From Diaphorobacter limosus (GTDB lineage: Bacteria; Pseudomonadota; Gammaproteobacteria; Burkholderiales; Burkholderiaceae_C), in contig NZ_CP136921.1 of assembly GCF_033100095.1 (NCBI RefSeq), positions 1,644,501-1,708,500 of the forward strand: 64,000 bases of DNA. Reading direction: 5' to 3'. The translations under genes and the position numbers were made by a program. Shown piece after piece: positions 16,064 through 25,287 of the stretch (position 1 is the first letter of the stretch; every line of letters begins with the position of its first letter). Below the pieces are notes generated by a model. That model did not search any database and was not told the origin of the DNA. It saw only the letters and a list, made by a program, of their open reading frames with translations.

Positions 16064-17110
16064 ATGGTGTTTCTCTGGCCCTCCCTGCTGTGGCTGCTGC
16101 TCATCCTGCCGCTGCTGGTGCTGCTGTACCTGTGGCTGCTGCGCCGGCGCAAGGTACAGGCGCTTGCCTACCCCGGCCTGGCCCTGGTGCGCCAGGCGCT
16201 GGGCAGCCGCGCGCAATGGCGCCGCCATCTGCCGCCGCTGTTGTTCCTGCTGGGCCTGGCGGCACTGCTGCTGGCGGCGGCGCGGCCGCTGGCGGTGCTG
16301 AAGCTGCCGTCCGAGCAGCAGACCATCATCCTGGCCATGGATGTCTCGGGCAGCATGCGCGCCACCGATGTCGAGCCCGACCGGCTGACGGCCGCACAGA
16401 ACGCCGCCAAGGCCTTCATCAAGGAGCTGCCACGCCATGTGCGCGTGGGCGTTGTGGCCTTTGCCGGCACGGCCCAGCTGGCGCAGCTGCCCACGCAAAG
16501 CCACGACGAGCTGCTCAAGGCCATAGACAGCTTTCAGCTGCAGCGCGGCACGGCCACGGGCAACGGCATCATGGTGGCGCTGGCCACGCTGTTTCCCGAT
16601 GCCGGCATCGATATCGCCGCCCTGGGCGGGCGCCAGGCCATGCGCGTGCTGCCGATGGACCAGGTCACGCGCCCCGAGCCCGAACAGAAAACCTTCACCC
16701 CGGTGGCGCCGGGCTCCTACCGCTCGGCCGCCATCATCATGCTCACCGATGGCCAGCGCACCACCGGCGTAGACCCGATGGAGGCCGCCCAATGGGCCGC
16801 CGACCGCGGCGTGCGCGTCTACACCGTGGGCGTGGGCACGGTGCAGGGCGAGGTGATCGGCTTTGAGGGCTGGTCCATGCGTGTGCGCCTGGACGAGGAC
16901 ACGCTCAAGGCCGTGGCCCTGCGCACCAACGCCGAGTACTTTCACGCCGCCACGGCGCAGGATCTGCGCAAGGTCTACGAAACGCTCAGCTCGCGCATCA
17001 GCGTGGAAACCAAGGAAACCGAGGTGACGGCCCTGATGGCACTGGCCGGCGCCGCGCTGATGCTGCTGGCCGGCGCGCTGTCGGTGTGGTGGTTTGGCCG
17101 GGTCTTATAG
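16064..17110 (+). CDS. VWA domain membrane protein (BatA-like)
   Basis: A 348-residue protein with N-terminal helices (about residues 5-25 and 55-75), a von Willebrand factor A domain with an intact MIDAS motif DVSGSMRATD near residue 95, and a C-terminal helix. It resembles BatA of the MoxR-Bat systems, which contribute to stress tolerance in the envelope. RBS AAGGAGCG. It is last in the protease-moxR-DUF58-VWA run; batB, batD and batE equivalents are not present here. Confidence 0.9.
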   Translation: MVFLWPSLLWLLLILPLLVLLYLWLLRRRKVQALAYPGLALVRQALGSRAQWRRHLPPLLFLLGLAALLLAAARPLAVLKLPSEQQTIILAMDVSGSMRATDVEPDRLTAAQNAAKAFIKELPRHVRVGVVAFAGTAQLAQLPTQSHDELLKAIDSFQLQRGTATGNGIMVALATLFPDAGIDIAALGGRQAMRVLPMDQVTRPEPEQKTFTPVAPGSYRSAAIIMLTDGQRTTGVDPMEAAQWAADRGVRVYTVGVGTVQGEVIGFEGWSMRVRLDEDTLKAVALRTNAEYFHAATAQDLRKVYETLSSRISVETKETEVTALMALAGAALMLLAGALSVWWFGRVL

Positions 17111-17163
17111 TGTTTTATCGCTGTAGCGCCCGTTACATGGGCGTGAACAGCTATTCTTTTCAT
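17107..17163. repeat. Dispersed AGCGCTT/AGCTATT repeat, copy 3 (diverged)
   Basis: It contains GTAGCGCCCGTTACATGGGCG and AACAGCTATT and lies in the gap between the convergent VWA and lolD genes. It is more diverged than the other copies. Its hairpin could terminate transcription from either side. Confidence 0.6.
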
Positions 17164-17164
17164 A

Positions 17165-17845
17165 TCAACCCAGCACCCCGAACACCAGCCGCAGCACGCG
17201 GTCGCAACGCGCGGCCAGCTGCTCGTCATGCGTGACCAGCACAAAGGCCGTGCCCTGCTCGCGCGCCAGTTGCAGCATCAGCTGGAACACGCCGTCGGCC
17301 GTGGCGCGGTCCAGGTTGCCGGTGGGCTCGTCGGCCAGCACGCAGGCCGGGCGCGTGACGAGAGCCCGGGCAATGGCCACGCGCTGGCGCTCGCCCCCCG
17401 ACAGTTCCGCCGGGCGGTGGTGCACGCGCTCAGCAAGGCCCACGGCGGCCAGCATCTGCCGCGCCTGCTCCAGGCAGTGCGCATAGGGCGCGCGGCGTAT
17501 GCGCAGCGGCATGGCCACGTTGTCCTGGGCGCTGAACTCGGGCAGCAGGTGATGAAACTGGTAGATGAAACCCAGGTGCGCGTTGCGCAGCCGCCCCTGT
17601 TCGCCGGGTTTGAGCGCGCCCAGCGCCTGGCCCTTGAGGGTGACGCTGCCCGCGGTCGGCGCGTCCAACCCGCCCAGCAGGTGCAAGAGCGTGCTCTTGC
17701 CCGAGCCGGATGCGCCGACGATGGCCAGGGTCTCGCCGGCGCGCACCTGCAGGTCAACGCCCTGCAGCACGCTGACGTCGAGCCGCCCCTCGGTGAAGCG
17801 CTTGGTCAGGCCTTCAGCCTGCAGCACGATCTGGTGGTCACTCAT
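17165..17845 (-). CDS. lolD: Lipoprotein-releasing ABC transporter ATP-binding protein LolD
   Basis: A 226-residue ABC ATPase: Walker [10 protein letters not shown], the Q-loop region followed by [10 protein letters not shown], signature [15 protein letters not shown] and Walker [11 protein letters not shown]. The [12 protein letters not shown] segment is characteristic of LolD. It drives release of outer-membrane lipoproteins from the inner membrane. Its start overlaps the end of the upstream lolC/E gene by 8 bp. Confidence 0.95.
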   Translation of the reverse strand: MSDHQIVLQAEGLTKRFTEGRLDVSVLQGVDLQVRAGETLAIVGASGSGKSTLLHLLGGLDAPTAGSVTLKGQALGALKPGEQGRLRNAHLGFIYQFHHLLPEFSAQDNVAMPLRIRRAPYAHCLEQARQMLAAVGLAERVHHRPAELSGGERQRVAIARALVTRPACVLADEPTGNLDRATADGVFQLMLQLAREQGTAFVLVTHDEQLAARCDRVLRLVFGVLG

Positions 17846-19091
17846 AGCGCAGCGCCTCCGCCGGGTTCACGCGGCTGGCGCGCCAGCTCGGGTACAGGGT
17901 GGCGACGAAGGCCAGGATCAGCGAGATGACGGCGATCGGCACGATGTCGCTGCTCTGCGGATCGCTGGGCATGCGGCTGATCAGGTAGATGTCCTGCGGC
18001 AAAAAGCGGGTGTGCAAGGCACGCTCTATGGCCGGCACGATGACGTCGATGTTGAAGGCAATGGCGAGGCCCAGCAGCAGCCCGGCCAGCGTGCCCACCA
18101 CGCCCACCATGGCGCCCTGCACCACGAAGATGCCCATGATGCTGCGCGGGCTGGCGCCCAGCGTGCGCAATATGGCGATGTCGGCGCGCTTGTCGGTGAC
18201 GGTCATGACCAGGGTGGACACCAGGTTGAAGGCGGCCACGGCCACGATCAGCGTGAGGATGATGAACATCATGCGTTTCTCCAGCTGCACGGCGGCAAAC
18301 CAGGTCTTGTTCTGCTGCGTCCAGTCGCGGATCAGCAGGTCGCCCGACAGGCTTCGCGCCAGCTGGCGCGCCACCTCGGGCGCCTGGTGCAGATCCTTCA
18401 ATTTGAGGCGCACGCCGGTCGGCCCCTCCAGGCGGAAGATGCGCTCGGCGTCCTGGTGCGCCATCAGCACCAGGGCAGAGTCGTACTCGTAGTGGCCCGA
18501 GTTGAACAGTCCCGCCACCGTCATCTGCTTGAGGCGCGGCAGCACGCCCGCCGGCGTGACCTGGCCGGAGGGCGCGATCAGCGTCACCGTGTCGCCCACC
18601 TGCACGCCCAGCTGGCGTGCCAGCTCTCCGCCCAGGAACACGCGGAACTCGCCCGGCACCAGGGCCTTGAGGCCAGCCACGTTCTCGGCCGCCAGATCCG
18701 TCACCTCGGGCTCGCGCGCCGGGTCTATGCCGCGCACCAGCACGCCCTTCATGTCCTCGCCGCGCGCCAGCAGCCCCTGGGCGGCGACGAAGGGCGCGGC
18801 GCCAATCACGTTCGGGTTGGCGCGCGCCTCCTCCAGCGTGCGCTGCATGTCGGGCAGGGCCGCGCCGCCGGGCGCGAAGATCTCGATATGCGAGACCACG
18901 CCGAGCATGCGGTCGCGCACCTCCTTCTGAAAGCCGTTCATCACCGACAGCACGATGATCAACGCCGCCACGCCCAGGGCAATGCCCAGCATGGACACGC
19001 CCGAGATGAAGGAGATGAAGCCGTTGCGCCGCGTGGCGCGGCCGGCCCGGGTGTAGCGCCAGCCCAGGGCCAGTTCGTAGGGAATTTGCAT
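17838..19091 (-). CDS. lolC: Lipoprotein-releasing ABC transporter permease LolC/LolE
   Basis: A 417-residue permease with an N-terminal transmembrane helix ([20 protein letters not shown]), a large periplasmic domain and three C-terminal helices, the LolC/E/F topology. The start [17 protein letters not shown] at 19091 is the usual family N terminus; upstream in-frame codons are not conserved-looking. It works with LolD in lipoprotein sorting. Only one permease gene is present, so it may form a homodimer (LolF-like) or pair with a gene elsewhere. Confidence 0.92.
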   Translation of the reverse strand: MQIPYELALGWRYTRAGRATRRNGFISFISGVSMLGIALGVAALIIVLSVMNGFQKEVRDRMLGVVSHIEIFAPGGAALPDMQRTLEEARANPNVIGAAPFVAAQGLLARGEDMKGVLVRGIDPAREPEVTDLAAENVAGLKALVPGEFRVFLGGELARQLGVQVGDTVTLIAPSGQVTPAGVLPRLKQMTVAGLFNSGHYEYDSALVLMAHQDAERIFRLEGPTGVRLKLKDLHQAPEVARQLARSLSGDLLIRDWTQQNKTWFAAVQLEKRMMFIILTLIVAVAAFNLVSTLVMTVTDKRADIAILRTLGASPRSIMGIFVVQGAMVGVVGTLAGLLLGLAIAFNIDVIVPAIERALHTRFLPQDIYLISRMPSDPQSSDIVPIAVISLILAFVATLYPSWRASRVNPAEALRYE

Positions 19092-19171
19092 GGTGTAAAG
19101 AGTGCAAGGCCACAGAAAAACACTGGCCGCACAGAGCCCGCGATTGTGGCATCCCGGACAATAGCCTACCG

Positions 19172-20140
19172 ATGTCTGCCCTGCCTCCCATGCCCCATCT
19201 GATCGTCGCCCTCGCCACCAGCCCCACCCAGGGCTGCCAGCAGGCAATGAAAAACCTGGCCCTGCCCCAGCTCGACCGGCTGCTGGCGCGCCTGAGCCCG
19301 GCCGGCCTGGACGCCGGCAACGAGACCGACTTCAGCCCCCCGCACGAACGCGCCCTGGCGCGCCACCTGGGCCTTGCCGCCGGCCCCGCCGGCACCACGC
19401 CCTGGGCGGCCTGGCACCGGCTGCAGACGCCGGCGCATATGCCCACTGACCATGGCCTGGCCTGGGCCTTCATCACCCCCTGCCAATGGCAGGCCGACGC
19501 CAACCATGTGCTGCTGGCCGACCCGGCGCAACTGCAGCTGACCGAGGACGACTCGCGCAGCCTGCTGGCCATCCTCGCCCCCTGGTTTGCCGAGGACGGC
19601 ATCACCCTGGTCTACGACCAGCCCACGCGCTGGCTGGCCCATGGCGCAGCGTTCGACGGCCTGGCCACGGCCTCGCTCGACCGCGTACTGCAGCGCGACG
19701 TAAGCAGCTGGCTACCCGACAAGCTACAGGCCCGTAACCTGCACCGCCTGCACAGCGAGATGCAGATGCTGCTCTACACCCACCCGTTCAACGACGCACG
19801 CGCCGCCCGACGGTTGCCCCCCGTCAACGCCTTCTGGGTGCATGGCGCGGGCGCCCTGCCCCAGCCCCCGGTGGCCAGGCACGCGCCCCAGCTGCCCGAC
19901 GGCCTGCTGCAGGCCGCCCTGCACGAGGACTGGGCCGCCTGGAGCCGGGCCTGGGCCGAGCTGGATGCCGGCCCGGTGGCCCAGCTGGCCGCGCATGTGG
20001 GGCGTGGGGGCAGCGCCCGCCTGACGCTGTGCGGCGAGAGCAGCGCCATGACCTGGCACACCGCGCCGCGTGGCCTGGGGCAGAGAATTCAAAGCCTTTT
20101 CCGGCCTCGGCGCTTTGCTGACGTGCGCGAGCAGCTATGA
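19172..20140 (+). CDS. Conserved hypothetical protein upstream of recJ
   Basis: A 322-residue soluble protein that I recognise only as a conserved Burkholderiales protein encoded just before recJ. It has been labelled phosphoglycerate-mutase-like in some annotations, but I see no diagnostic catalytic motif. Visible conserved-looking stretches are NETDFSPPHE, LVYDQPTRWLAHG and NAFWVHGAGALP. There is no signal peptide or membrane segment. The last ~18 codons come from a dispersed repeat, and its stop overlaps the recJ start by 4 bp (ATGA). Confidence 0.7.
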   Translation: MSALPPMPHLIVALATSPTQGCQQAMKNLALPQLDRLLARLSPAGLDAGNETDFSPPHERALARHLGLAAGPAGTTPWAAWHRLQTPAHMPTDHGLAWAFITPCQWQADANHVLLADPAQLQLTEDDSRSLLAILAPWFAEDGITLVYDQPTRWLAHGAAFDGLATASLDRVLQRDVSSWLPDKLQARNLHRLHSEMQMLLYTHPFNDARAARRLPPVNAFWVHGAGALPQPPVARHAPQLPDGLLQAALHEDWAAWSRAWAELDAGPVAQLAAHVGRGGSARLTLCGESSAMTWHTAPRGLGQRIQSLFRPRRFADVREQL

Positions 20141-20150
20141 AAATAATTAG
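20086..20150. repeat. Dispersed AGCGCTT/AGCTATT repeat, copy 4 (spans a gene junction)
   Basis: It reads TTCAAAGCCTTTTCCGGCC...GGCGCTTTGC...GAGCAGCTATGAAAATAATT. It supplies the 3' codons of the upstream gene and the ATG and first codons of recJ. Confidence 0.75.
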
Positions 20151-21858
20151 CAGAGACATCCCTCCCCGCGCTGTCTGGGCGCTGGAGCAGGCCGGCGTGC
20201 ACCCGCTGCTGGCGCGCCTGTACGCGGCGCGCGGCATTCGCGCCCAGGACGAGCTGGACGATGCCCTGGCGCGCCTGCTGCCGCCCGGCGGCCTCAAGGG
20301 CATAGGCGCGGCCGCCACGCTGCTGGCCGACGCCATCGCCCAGGACAAGCGCCTGGTCATCGTCGCCGACTACGACTGCGACGGTGCCACCGCCTGCGCC
20401 GTGGGCGTGCGCGGCTTGGCGCTGCTGGGCGCCAGGCATGTCCAGTATCTGGTACCCGACCGCGTGGTGGACGGCTACGGCCTCACCGCCTCGATCGCCA
20501 GGCGCGTGGCCGAGCGCGGCGCCGACATGCTGATCACCGTGGACAACGGCATCGCCAGCGTCGAGGGCGTGGGTGAGGCCAAGGCGCTGGGCCTCTCGGT
20601 CGTCGTCACCGACCACCACCTGCCCGGCCCCGCGCTGCCTGCGGCCGACGCCATCGTCAACCCGAACCAGCCCGGCTGCACCTTCGAGAGCAAATCCATG
20701 GCCGGCGTGGGCGTGATGTTCTACCTGCTGCTGCAACTGCGCGCCGAGCTGCGCGCGCGCGGCCGCTTCGACCAGGCCAGCCAGCCGCGGCTGGAGCCGC
20801 TCTTGCCCCTGGTGGCCCTGGGCACGGTGGCCGATGTGGTGCGCCTGGATAACAACAACCGCCGCCTGGTGGCCCAGGGCCTCAAACGCATACGGGCCGG
20901 GCAGATGCAGCCGGGCATACAGGCGCTGTTCGACGCCGCGGGCCGCAAGGCGCCGGCCGCCACCACCTTCGACTTTGGCTTTGCACTGGGCCCGCGCATC
21001 AACGCCGCCGGCCGCCTGGCCGACATGACGCTGGGCATCGAATGCCTGCTGACCGACGACGCCGCGCGCGCCGCGGAGCTGGCCCGCCAGCTGGACGCCA
21101 TCAACCGCGAGCGCCGCGAAATCGAGGGCGGCATGCGCGAGCAGGCCATGCAGCTGGCCGAGGGGCTATTTGACGAGGGTGAGGAGCCGCCGCCGGCCAT
21201 CAGCGTCTTCGACCCGGATTTTCACGAGGGCGTGGTGGGCATCGTCGCCTCGCGCCTCAAGGACCGGCTGCACCGCCCGACCTTCGTCTTTGCCGCCAGC
21301 AGCGCACCGGGCAAGGAGCATGAGCTCAAGGGTTCGGGCCGCTCCATCGCCGGCTTTCACCTGCGCGACGCGCTGGATCTGGTGGCCAAGCGCCATCCGG
21401 GCGTGATCCTGAAGTTCGGCGGCCACGCCATGGCCGCCGGCTGCACCGTGGCCGAGGAGCATTTCGAGACCTTCGAGCAGGCCTTCGCCCAGGTGGCCCA
21501 GGAATGGCTGGACGCCGCCACCCTCACGCGCCGGCTGGAGACCGACGGCCCCCTGGCGCCCGAATACTGCCGCGCCGAACTGGTGGACCAGCTGCAGCTG
21601 CAGGTCTGGGGCCAGGGCTTCGCCCCGCCCACCTTCAGCGAGCAGGTGCAGGTGCTCAGCCAGCGCCTGGTGGGCGAGGCGAAGAACCACCTGCAGCTCA
21701 AGCTGCTGCACCAGGGCCAGCCCATGGACGCCATCTGGTTCGGCCACACCGAGCAGTTGCCCGAACGCGCGCTGCTGGCCTTCCGCCTGGACGTGAACGA
21801 GTGGCGCGGCGAGCGACGGGTGCAGTTTCTGGTCGAGGGGGTGGAGCTGCCCGCCTGA
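20137..21858 (+). CDS. recJ: Single-stranded-DNA-specific 5'-3' exonuclease RecJ
   Basis: A 573-residue DHH-superfamily nuclease with motif DYDCDGATA, the DHH motif in VVTDHHLPGPALP, TVDNGIAS, and the C-terminal DHHA1 signature KFGGHAMAAGCT. RecJ degrades single-stranded DNA 5'-3' in recombination (RecFOR) and mismatch/base-excision repair. The length is normal. The ATG overlaps the upstream stop (ATGA) and lies in a dispersed repeat, so the N terminus MKIISRD is repeat-derived. Confidence 0.97.
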   Translation: MKIISRDIPPRAVWALEQAGVHPLLARLYAARGIRAQDELDDALARLLPPGGLKGIGAAATLLADAIAQDKRLVIVADYDCDGATACAVGVRGLALLGARHVQYLVPDRVVDGYGLTASIARRVAERGADMLITVDNGIASVEGVGEAKALGLSVVVTDHHLPGPALPAADAIVNPNQPGCTFESKSMAGVGVMFYLLLQLRAELRARGRFDQASQPRLEPLLPLVALGTVADVVRLDNNNRRLVAQGLKRIRAGQMQPGIQALFDAAGRKAPAATTFDFGFALGPRINAAGRLADMTLGIECLLTDDAARAAELARQLDAINRERREIEGGMREQAMQLAEGLFDEGEEPPPAISVFDPDFHEGVVGIVASRLKDRLHRPTFVFAASSAPGKEHELKGSGRSIAGFHLRDALDLVAKRHPGVILKFGGHAMAAGCTVAEEHFETFEQAFAQVAQEWLDAATLTRRLETDGPLAPEYCRAELVDQLQLQVWGQGFAPPTFSEQVQVLSQRLVGEAKNHLQLKLLHQGQPMDAIWFGHTEQLPERALLAFRLDVNEWRGERRVQFLVEGVELPA

Positions 21859-21865
21859 TCAGGTC

Positions 21866-22548
21866 AAATACCCACAAAAATGCATCAAATCGCGCGCCCT
21901 CGACACCCCAAAGCCCACGGCATCCACGCGCGCCTACCAGGGCATGCGCAGCCCCATTTCGATAGGCGAGGTCGCCAATCGCTCCAACTTCCAGGGCGGC
22001 ATCTTCTCCGACGGCGTCGATCGCCTGGGCGGGCAGGCACAGACCATTTTGGTGACCCACCTGCAGCAAAGCGGCCGCTGGCCGAGTCCGGCTACTACGT
22101 GCTGCCGGTGGCCGTGACCGAGGAGACCTTCCGGCACAACGGCATCATCTCCGCCCAGGATGCGCAGGAGCTGCCGGTGGCCAAGCTGCGCGAGATCTTT
22201 GGCGCCGATGCCGCGCTGTACCTGGACGTGCGCCAATACGGCTCGGTCTATGCCGTACTCAAAAGCGAGACCAAGGTGACACTCACCGCCCGGCTGGTGG
22301 ATCTGCGCACGGGTGACCAGCTGTGGAGCGGCGAAGCCACTGCCTCCAGCGCGGAGACCAAGAGCAGCAACAGCAGCCTGGTCGGCATGCTGGTGTCGGC
22401 GCTGATCGACCAGATCGTGGATTCGCTGTCGGATCGCAGCGTGCAGATCGCCGAAATCGCCAATGGCCGCCTGCTCTATGCCGGCCGCCCCGGCGGCCTG
22501 CTGCACGGCCCGCGCTCGCCCAGGTACGGGGCCGACGGTCAGCCGTAG
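21866..22548 (+). pseudogene. Deletion fusion: CsgG-like fragment joined to a GNA1162-like (DUF799) lipoprotein end
   Basis: Two protein fragments in different frames meet near 22065-22085. The left part encodes YQGMRSPISIGEVANRSNF, GGIFSDGVDRLG and ILVTHLQQSGR, as in CsgG-family secretion or curli-type lipoproteins, with no start or signal peptide. The right part, in another frame, encodes LAESGYYVLPVAVTEETFRH, AALYLDVRQYG and LVDLRTGDQLWSG, the C-terminal two thirds of a GNA1162-type (DUF799) lipoprotein. As I recall, CsgG, DUF4810 and GNA1162 genes are neighbours in relatives, so an internal deletion that removed the middle of such an operon explains this. Translation from 21880 would give a chimeric product without a lipobox. 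Confidence 0.75.
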
Positions 22549-22568
22549 GCTCGCATGGCAGGTAGAAG

Positions 22569-22597
22569 AAGGCGCGGCATGGTCTGCGCCTTTTTTT
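22569..22597 (+). terminator. Rho-independent terminator
   Basis: Stem AAGGCGC / GCGCCTT with a 10-nt loop, running into seven T. It is placed to end the transcript from recJ through the lipoprotein remnant. Confidence 0.8.
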
Positions 22598-22624
22598 ACG
22601 TCAGCCATGCATGCTTGCCGGGGA

Positions 22625-23227
22625 TCAATGCGCGTTGCCGCCGTGGTTGTGGCTCAGCAGGCGGTCGGTCAGCGCAATCGCCAGCGCGCTGAGCAGGAAG
22701 GCGATGTGGATGATGGACTGCCACATCAGCACCTTCTCGTCATAGTTGGCGGCGTTGATGAAGGTTTTCAGCAGGTGGATGGAGCTGATGCCGATGATGG
22801 CCGTGGAGAGCTTGACCTTGAGCACCGAGGCGTTCACATGGCTGAGCCACTCGGGCTGATCCGGGTGGCCCTCCAGGTGCAGGCGGCTGACAAAGGTCTC
22901 GTAGCCGCCGACGATGACCATGATCAGCAGGTTGGAGATCATCACCACGTCGATCAGGGCCAGCACCACCAGCATGATGACGGTCTCGTTCAGGCTGGTC
23001 AGCGGTGCATCGGTCTTGTAGCCAATGCTGGTCACCAGGGCCTGCAGCGCCTGTTCGTCGCCCAGAGCGGCTTCGAGCAGGTGGATCAGCTCCACCCAGA
23101 AATGAAACACATACACCGCCTGCGCCGCAATCAGGCCCAGATACAGGGGCAATTGCAGCCAGCGGCTGGCAAAAATCATGGACGGCAGGGGGCGCGAAGC
23201 GGCGCTGGAGCGGGTAGTTGACAGCAT
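22625..23227 (-). CDS. YqhA/TIGR00645-family inner-membrane protein
   Basis: A 200-residue protein with four hydrophobic segments and the YqhA family hallmarks [20 protein letters not shown], a glycine-containing [12 protein letters not shown] and the C-terminal [21 protein letters not shown]. Function is unknown, though proteins of this family are predicted small channels. The ATG at 23227 is chosen because the conserved RPLPSMIF lies just after it and a promoter ends about 20 bp upstream. A longer TTG start at 23293 would read through the promoter and a repeat. Confidence 0.85.
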   Translation of the reverse strand: MLSTTRSSAASRPLPSMIFASRWLQLPLYLGLIAAQAVYVFHFWVELIHLLEAALGDEQALQALVTSIGYKTDAPLTSLNETVIMLVVLALIDVVMISNLLIMVIVGGYETFVSRLHLEGHPDQPEWLSHVNASVLKVKLSTAIIGISSIHLLKTFINAANYDEKVLMWQSIIHIAFLLSALAIALTDRLLSHNHGGNAH

Positions 23228-23243
23228 AAAAAATGCAAAAAAT

Positions 23244-23272
23244 GGGGCGGCGATTATAAAAACCGCCGCCCC
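23244..23272 (-). terminator. Hairpin terminator of the chemoreceptor gene
   Basis: On the minus strand a perfect 9-bp stem (GGGGCGGCG/CGCCGCCCC on the plus strand) with an 11-nt loop is followed by ATTTTTTGC. It should end the chemoreceptor transcript. The loop carries the -10 box of the next gene. Confidence 0.7.
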
Positions 23273-23280
23273 CTTGTCAT
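23253..23280 (-). promoter_or_regulatory. Sigma-70 promoter of the yqhA-like gene
   Basis: On the minus strand: -35 ATGACA (one mismatch to TTGACA), a 16-nt spacer, and a perfect TATAAT -10 at 23253-23258. Transcription should start near 23246, leaving about a 20-nt leader before the ATG at 23227. Confidence 0.65.
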
Positions 23281-23342
23281 GATTCAAGGCCAAAAAGGCC
23301 TTTGGCGCTTGCCCCGTATGCGCAGCAAGCTATGGTTTTTTA
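23281..23342. repeat. Dispersed AGCGCTT/AGCTATT repeat, copy 5
   Basis: It reads TTCAAGGCCAAAAAGGCC, TTGGCGCTTGCC and AGCAAGCTATGG. It abuts the stop codon of the chemoreceptor gene. Confidence 0.75.
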
Positions 23343-25076
23343 AAAACTCTCCCAGTCATCATCACCACCCGCGGCCACCGGCGCCTTGGCGCTGGCGATG
23401 CGTGCCGGGGCTGCGGCCACCGGCTTGGGCGCGGGCTTGGCGATCTGCGGGCGGGCGCTGGCTGCGCCGGCCTTGGCCTGCGGCGCGGGCATGGCGGCCT
23501 TTGCCGCCGGGCGTGCCGCCACGGCCGCGCCGCTGCCGACGTTGAACACCGCCACCACCTGCGCCAGGCGCTGCGCCTGTTCGTGCATGGCGGCTGCGGC
23601 GGCGCTGGACTCTTCCACCAGCGCGGCGTTTTGCTGCGTCATCTGGTCCAGGTTGGCCACCGCCTGGTTCACCTGGCTGATGCCGTCGCGCTGCTCGGTG
23701 CTGCTGGCCGTGATCTCGCCTATCAGGTCGCTCACGCGGCGCACGCCCTGCACGATCTCCTGCATGCTCTGGCCGGCCTGGGCCACCTGGGCCGAGCCCG
23801 ATTCCACGTTGTCCACGCTGGTGCCGATCAGCTGCTTGATTTCCTTGGCCGCCTCGGCGCTGCGCTGCGCCAGGCTGCGCACCTCGCCGGCCACCACGGC
23901 AAAGCCGCGGCCCTGCTCGCCGGCGCGTGCCGCCTCCACCGCTGCGTTCAGCGCCAGAATGTTGGTCTGGAAGGCGATGCCGTCGATGACGCCGATGATG
24001 TCGGCGATCTTGCGGCTGCTGTCGGTGATCTGCTGCATGCTGGTGACCACCTGGTCCATCACCTGGCCGCCCTGCTCGGCCGCCTGGGCGGCGTTGGCCG
24101 CCAGCTGGTTGGCCTGGCGCGCGGTGTCGGCGCTTTGCGTGACGGTGGCGGTGAGCTCTTCCATGCTGGCCGCGGTTTCTTCCAGGTTGGCCGCCGTCTG
24201 TTCGGTGCGCGCCGACAGGTCGTGGTTGCCGGTGGCTATCTGGCTGGAGGCGGCCGAGACCGATTCCACGCCCGAGCGCACCTCGCCCACCACGCTGCGC
24301 AGGCGTGCGCCCATGGCCGAGAGGGCGCGCAAGAGCTGGCCCAGCTCGTCGCGGCGTTCGTCGTGCACGTCCTGCGTCAGGTCGCCGGCGGCGATGGTGT
24401 CGGCCAGGCCCACGGCCCTGGCCAGGGGCTGGGTGATGGAGCGCACCAGCAGCGCGGCCAGCACCATGCCCAGCAGCACCACCACCAGGGCGATGCCAAC
24501 GCCCAGCCATATGGCACGCTGGCGCTGATCCGCGGCGCGCTGCTTGGCGGCGTCGCGCTGGCGCTCCTGCAGTTGCACGAAGGCGTCCTGCTCGGCGACA
24601 TAGCGCTCCACGGCGGGCAGCATCTTGCCGTCCAGCACGGCCCTGGCGCCGGTGTGATCGAGGTTGGCGCGCAGCTTGCCGGCCTCGGCGTTGTGCTCCA
24701 GCACCTGCTTGCGCGCCGCCAGCACGCGCTGGAACTGCTCCTTGTCGGCGGGCGAGAACAGCGCCGCCTCGATCTGCTTCTGCACCGCGTCGATGGCCTG
24801 TATGCCCTCCTTGGACTGCTTGACCAGCCGCTCGGTCAGTTCCTCGTCGTTCGATGACAGGGCATTGACCACGCGATCCACCGCCAGGGAGCTCAGGCTC
24901 TTCCAGCGCAGTGCGAGACCGATGCGCTCCTCGTTGAAGTGCACGACGCGCGCCGCATCGTCGTCGATATGCATCGAATAGCTCAACAGACCGGCCAGCA
25001 GCGCCAGCATGGAGATCATCAGGCCCAGTACCAGGGCCCAGAGTTTGCGTGCAACGGGCAAATGATTGAGATTCAT
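23340..25076 (-). CDS. Methyl-accepting chemotaxis protein
   Basis: A 578-residue chemoreceptor. TM1 lies at about residues 11-33. A four-helix-bundle-type periplasmic sensor with many Arg/Glu follows, then TM2 ([20 protein letters not shown]) and a HAMP domain. The long cytoplasmic coiled coil has the signaling tip [20 protein letters not shown] and flanking methylation helices. The C terminus ends DDDWESF, matching the WExF-type pentapeptide that tethers the CheR methyltransferase. The ATG at 25076 puts the TM1 helix directly at the N terminus; the longer reading frame adds an unlikely cysteine-rich leader. The ligand is unknown. Confidence 0.95.
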   Translation of the reverse strand: MNLNHLPVARKLWALVLGLMISMLALLAGLLSYSMHIDDDAARVVHFNEERIGLALRWKSLSSLAVDRVVNALSSNDEELTERLVKQSKEGIQAIDAVQKQIEAALFSPADKEQFQRVLAARKQVLEHNAEAGKLRANLDHTGARAVLDGKMLPAVERYVAEQDAFVQLQERQRDAAKQRAADQRQRAIWLGVGIALVVVLLGMVLAALLVRSITQPLARAVGLADTIAAGDLTQDVHDERRDELGQLLRALSAMGARLRSVVGEVRSGVESVSAASSQIATGNHDLSARTEQTAANLEETAASMEELTATVTQSADTARQANQLAANAAQAAEQGGQVMDQVVTSMQQITDSSRKIADIIGVIDGIAFQTNILALNAAVEAARAGEQGRGFAVVAGEVRSLAQRSAEAAKEIKQLIGTSVDNVESGSAQVAQAGQSMQEIVQGVRRVSDLIGEITASSTEQRDGISQVNQAVANLDQMTQQNAALVEESSAAAAAMHEQAQRLAQVVAVFNVGSGAAVAARPAAKAAMPAPQAKAGAASARPQIAKPAPKPVAAAPARIASAKAPVAAGGDDDWESF

Positions 25077-25287
25077 GACACTCAGGGGCGCACCATCGCG
25101 CCACATCCACAAAAACAAGGAGGGAGAGAATTCCACGGCCGAACCCAAGGGTTCAGCTCCAGGGGTAGTGTGGCACCACTTACACGATTGTTTACATAAT
25201 TTAAGGTAACAAACACATGTTTTTTCCGGCTTTGTCGCGCAAATCACTACGCCTGCGCGGCCCGGGGGCGCAACCTACAATGCCCTG

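Noticed and set aside
17565..19202. 545-codon plus-strand open frame over lolDC
   Set aside because: Antisense shadow of two well-defined Lol genes.
19172..20140. Naming the gene phosphoglycerate mutase
   Set aside because: No metal or phosphate-binding motif of either mutase family is visible; left as conserved hypothetical.
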